A stretch of DNA of 64,000 nt, from contig SSNU01000036.1 in assembly GCA_012064415.1 (NCBI GenBank), positions 133,509-197,508 of the forward strand, in the 5' to 3' direction. The DNA is from Gyrodactylus bullatarudis (taxonomy: Eukaryota > Platyhelminthes > Monogenea > Gyrodactylidea > Gyrodactylidae). How positions within the stretch are numbered: position 1 is the stretch's first letter; each line of letters starts with the position of its first letter. A program made the translations under genes and the position numbers. Positions 61,101 to 64,000 of this stretch are shown here, piece after piece. Under the pieces are notes generated by a model. The model made no database searches. It was given only the letters and a program-made list of their open reading frames with translations, and was not told the DNA's origin.

Positions 61101-63616
61101 GAATACTGTTTTACTTGTTAAAAGAACCTCTAAACATGAATTATACTAATTTAATATCAATGTAAAATTATTTACTATTTTAAAACTAATAAAAAGTTCT
61201 TCTGAAATTCAGTTTCTCCAGACTGAAGTGGCCAATGAAATTTGCAACTGCCTGAAAGTGATTTTTTGGGACTTGTGAAATTGAAGAATTCAAAAAATCA
61301 ACCAAATGTCCAAATTAAAAGAATAAATCACCTGGGACTGTTAACTAAACTGAATAAACTCTCTCTCTCTTATGATATCACCAAACGTGAAAAGAGGTAC
61401 TAAAGACAATTAATTTTCCCATCATCAACATCATCTTCTCCAGATGACTAAAAATATATATAAACCATACATACTCATAATCAATCCTTTACATGTAGTT
61501 CATTTGATAATAGAAGTTTTTCTTCTATCACAAGAAATTTTATACCATTTTTATATTACTTTAGGGCATTAAAAGGATTTTTTATCTTTATCAAAAAACT
61601 ACATCTATATTCCTCACTCATATATTTAGCATTGTGAAAAAGTTGCAAGACATACACACCTGTCATTCGACTTTTCTCATTCATTCGAATATATCCTCAT
61701 ACCACATACTCATCTCATCACAATACGTAAGAGAGGAGGAAATAAGAAGAGAGACAATGTTTATTGTACAGTTTTTTTATTCATCTTCTTGCATATATCA
61801 TCATTATTAGCTAATAGGTAAATAAATATGATATTCAATGTAATATTGGTTAATTATACAACAGTGTTTGTTGAATTTCTTCATAGCTTTACTCAATATG
61901 AATACAAATCTACTTTTTTCTCTGTATTTTTCAGTAAAAATCTTCAAACTATAGTTGATCAAAGAAATGCATTAGATTAGACAGGTGGTTTAGAACAAAT
62001 GTATTTTATCAAGACTCAGCAGGCTTTTACTTACGAAAATGAATAAACTTTTGAATAAAACTTCTAAGCCATGAGAAAAGAATTTTCTCTGCCGTTTATT
62101 CTGCAATTTAATAACATTTAAATCAACATAATTTTTATATTTTAAAAGTTTTAAAAAATTTTCTGAGGAAACCTAACGATAAAGTGTATTCATTGGTGAT
62201 TAGATTGTCAATTGATGCCTGGTATCTTTAAGTTATTTTGATTTTTTTCATATCTACTGTTTTTCTTATCTAAAGGAAACCTGAAGAAGTCAGTTATTCT
62301 CGTAAATTTTCATTTACTTCAATATCAAAGTCGAGTTTCTTTATTTTGCTCAAAATTTACCAAAATTTTCATGCTCTGAGATCTCTGACTATTGGTTGAG
62401 TCTATCAAAGATTTCTTGACTAAAAGGAAGTTAATCGGGTAATTTTTACTACTTTTGAGCGACTAAAAAAGGTACTTGCGAGTTAGCAAGTTAGCTATAA
62501 GAAAGGGTCATTTCAAGGAAGCTATCGTAGAATTTAAAATTTGCGTTCCCCAAACACAATTCTGCAAAGTGTGAGAGATTTTTCGATCAAAAGATGATTC
62601 TATCTATCATAAACTAAAAAATTTGCTGATCATGAAAATAAATTCTATGAGAAATCTTTTTGTATAGAATTTACTTATATTGATATAACAAAAGTAGATT
62701 GAAAATTATAAAAGAAATTCAATTACAAAAAAATATAAATAAAAAATAGTGTGATTTTTCTGATCAATTTTGAAATGCTAGATAATAAGCTCTTGGATTG
62801 GTTGATAACATTGCAAATAATGAAATGATGAAGACGAGCAAGAAATATAATCAACCCTTAAAGTCTAACACATAGTTCTATCACATGTCATTTTAACAAC
62901 ACATTATTTTTCATTCGAGCCTCAGAAAATACTTCGTTCACCACCCATTCGGTAGGAAATTTATTAAACTCCTGGAATACGCAAAATTCTTGGCTCTATC
63001 ATTCGTCAAACTCGTGCTATACTAATTTAAAGAGGGTTGTTTTTATTCAAAAGTTTAATTTTTGTTTAAAAAGTTTTTTTTTTTAAACTTATCTCCCAAT
63101 GTCAAAGGTAGAAAGTAAGATAATTTTTATCGAGTAATCATACCTGTAGAATTCAAATATTCAATTGTCTGAACTCTATCTGCTAGAGCTACAAAGATAA
63201 TCTGTTTTTGGATCAAAAACTAATTTTTCATTCATTAATTCTGAACCTAAAATAATTGCATTAAAACAACTCTAGATTCGTAATCAGCGTATTCTCAAAC
63301 CATAGATAGAAAAAAGATTGAATGCGAGTCATGAAAAAAATTTCTCTGGGATTTTAAGGGTTAAAGAGGATTTTCCTCTTATTCTCAAATGCATTATCGT
63401 TTGAGATTGGTCAAGATGATTTTTCAGAAAAAAAACTATTGATATCCTCTCCCTGGTAGTAAATAATAATAAATGAAATTTTACGTTTTTTATTCAGACG
63501 AAGAAATACACAAAGATAACTGAATATGTTGATAGATTTATAAGAGAGCCAATTAGATAAATTGATTAGCCCATTGTTCATTTCTTTTACCTTTCCTGCT
63601 ATTCTTCTCCCTCAAA
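61101..63616. other. Intergenic, no gene seen
   Basis: 2.5 kb of AT-rich sequence. No supported open frame, RNA gene or inverted repeat. Confidence 0.45.
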
Positions 63617-63664
63617 ATGCACTCAGTCTTTATCTGTTGGATTTTATTTTCTCAACAATTGCAA
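63617..63664 (+). CDS. Possible signal-peptide first exon
   Basis: A short ATG exon, context CAAAATG, encoding MHSVFICWILFSQQLQ and ending at a good GTAAGAG donor (63665). The hydrophobic stretch after a His-Ser start is like the first part of a secretion signal, and many arthropod secreted-protein genes split here. The remaining gene would lie to the right of the window. It could equally be chance. Confidence 0.3.
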
Positions 63665-64000
63665 GTAAGAGAAGAAAAAGTATTTGTTAAATAGAAAAAG
63701 AGATGCTTTACTGACTCTTGTCCTCTTTTTGAATTACACTACTAAAAATGAATTGTTTTTCAATAATGGTTATTCAATATAAATAAAAATTTCCATTTTC
63801 CAAGAAATTATACACATCGTTTGCTAGAGCTTCAATAAAATATTTTGAATTTGAAAAATAATATGTGAATTTACCTATAGACTATACTTACAAGCAGAGC
63901 GATTAAAAGTAATTAGTTTATAGCTTTGAAGAAAATAATGAGAATCCGTCCATCATCGTGTGAATATCGAATATCGAATTTCGATTTTTTGATCAATTTT
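63665..64000. other. Window end, no feature seen
   Basis: If the exon before it is real, this is its first intron. AT-rich, no recognised element. Confidence 0.35.

Noticed and set aside
1..64000. CRISPR arrays, operons, bacterial-type genes
   Set aside because: All repeats are dispersed or inverted, none regularly spaced; the genes have introns and the DNA is eukaryotic.

Overview
The window is AT-rich eukaryotic nuclear DNA with spliced genes, GT-AG introns and dense transposon debris. The proteins (a PDI of the TMX3 type, HINT1, an SLC38A11-type amino acid transporter) and the repeats (Penelope-like, piggyBac-like and Mutator-like elements, many fold-back MITEs) fit an arthropod. My best guess is a parasitic copepod such as a sea louse, but that is inference from style and partial recall, not a database match.

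Genes lie in two very different settings. From 5.3 to 13.1 kb is a compact cluster. It holds a TMX3-like ER thioredoxin protein (minus), an unrecognised 624-residue basic helical protein (minus), an unrecognised 273-residue protein (plus) sharing a 182-bp divergent promoter with the previous gene, and an intronless HINT1 (minus) that converges on the 273-residue gene with only 45 bp between stop codons. Introns here are often 26-41 nt. The HINT1 copy has Tyr in place of the first His of its histidine triad.

From 14.1 to 57.3 kb is one gene: an SLC38A11-type sodium-coupled amino acid transporter of 500 residues. I rebuilt it as 13 exons (1,503 nt of CDS) spread over 43 kb. All joins keep frame and the product has 11 plausible membrane spans. 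Its large introns carry almost all the mobile DNA: PLE fragments, one near-complete PLE broken by a 795-bp assembly gap (50385-51179), TTAA-flanked piggyBac-type MITEs with a decayed piggyBac transposase, fold-back elements up to 750 bp (one with a tRNA-like core), and pieces of dispersed repeat proteins.

The left 5 kb holds a possible terminal exon of a gene entering from outside, a deleted Mutator-like element with ~200-bp inverted repeats, and MITEs. The right 6.7 kb (57.3-64 kb) holds repeats and one possible signal-peptide first exon at 63.6 kb. Genes are not arranged as a pathway. I see no operon, CRISPR array, rRNA or intact tRNA gene, and no clear previously undescribed system. The best leads are the minimal introns, the altered HINT triad, the inverted-repeat-bounded PLE, and the tRNA-cored fold-back.
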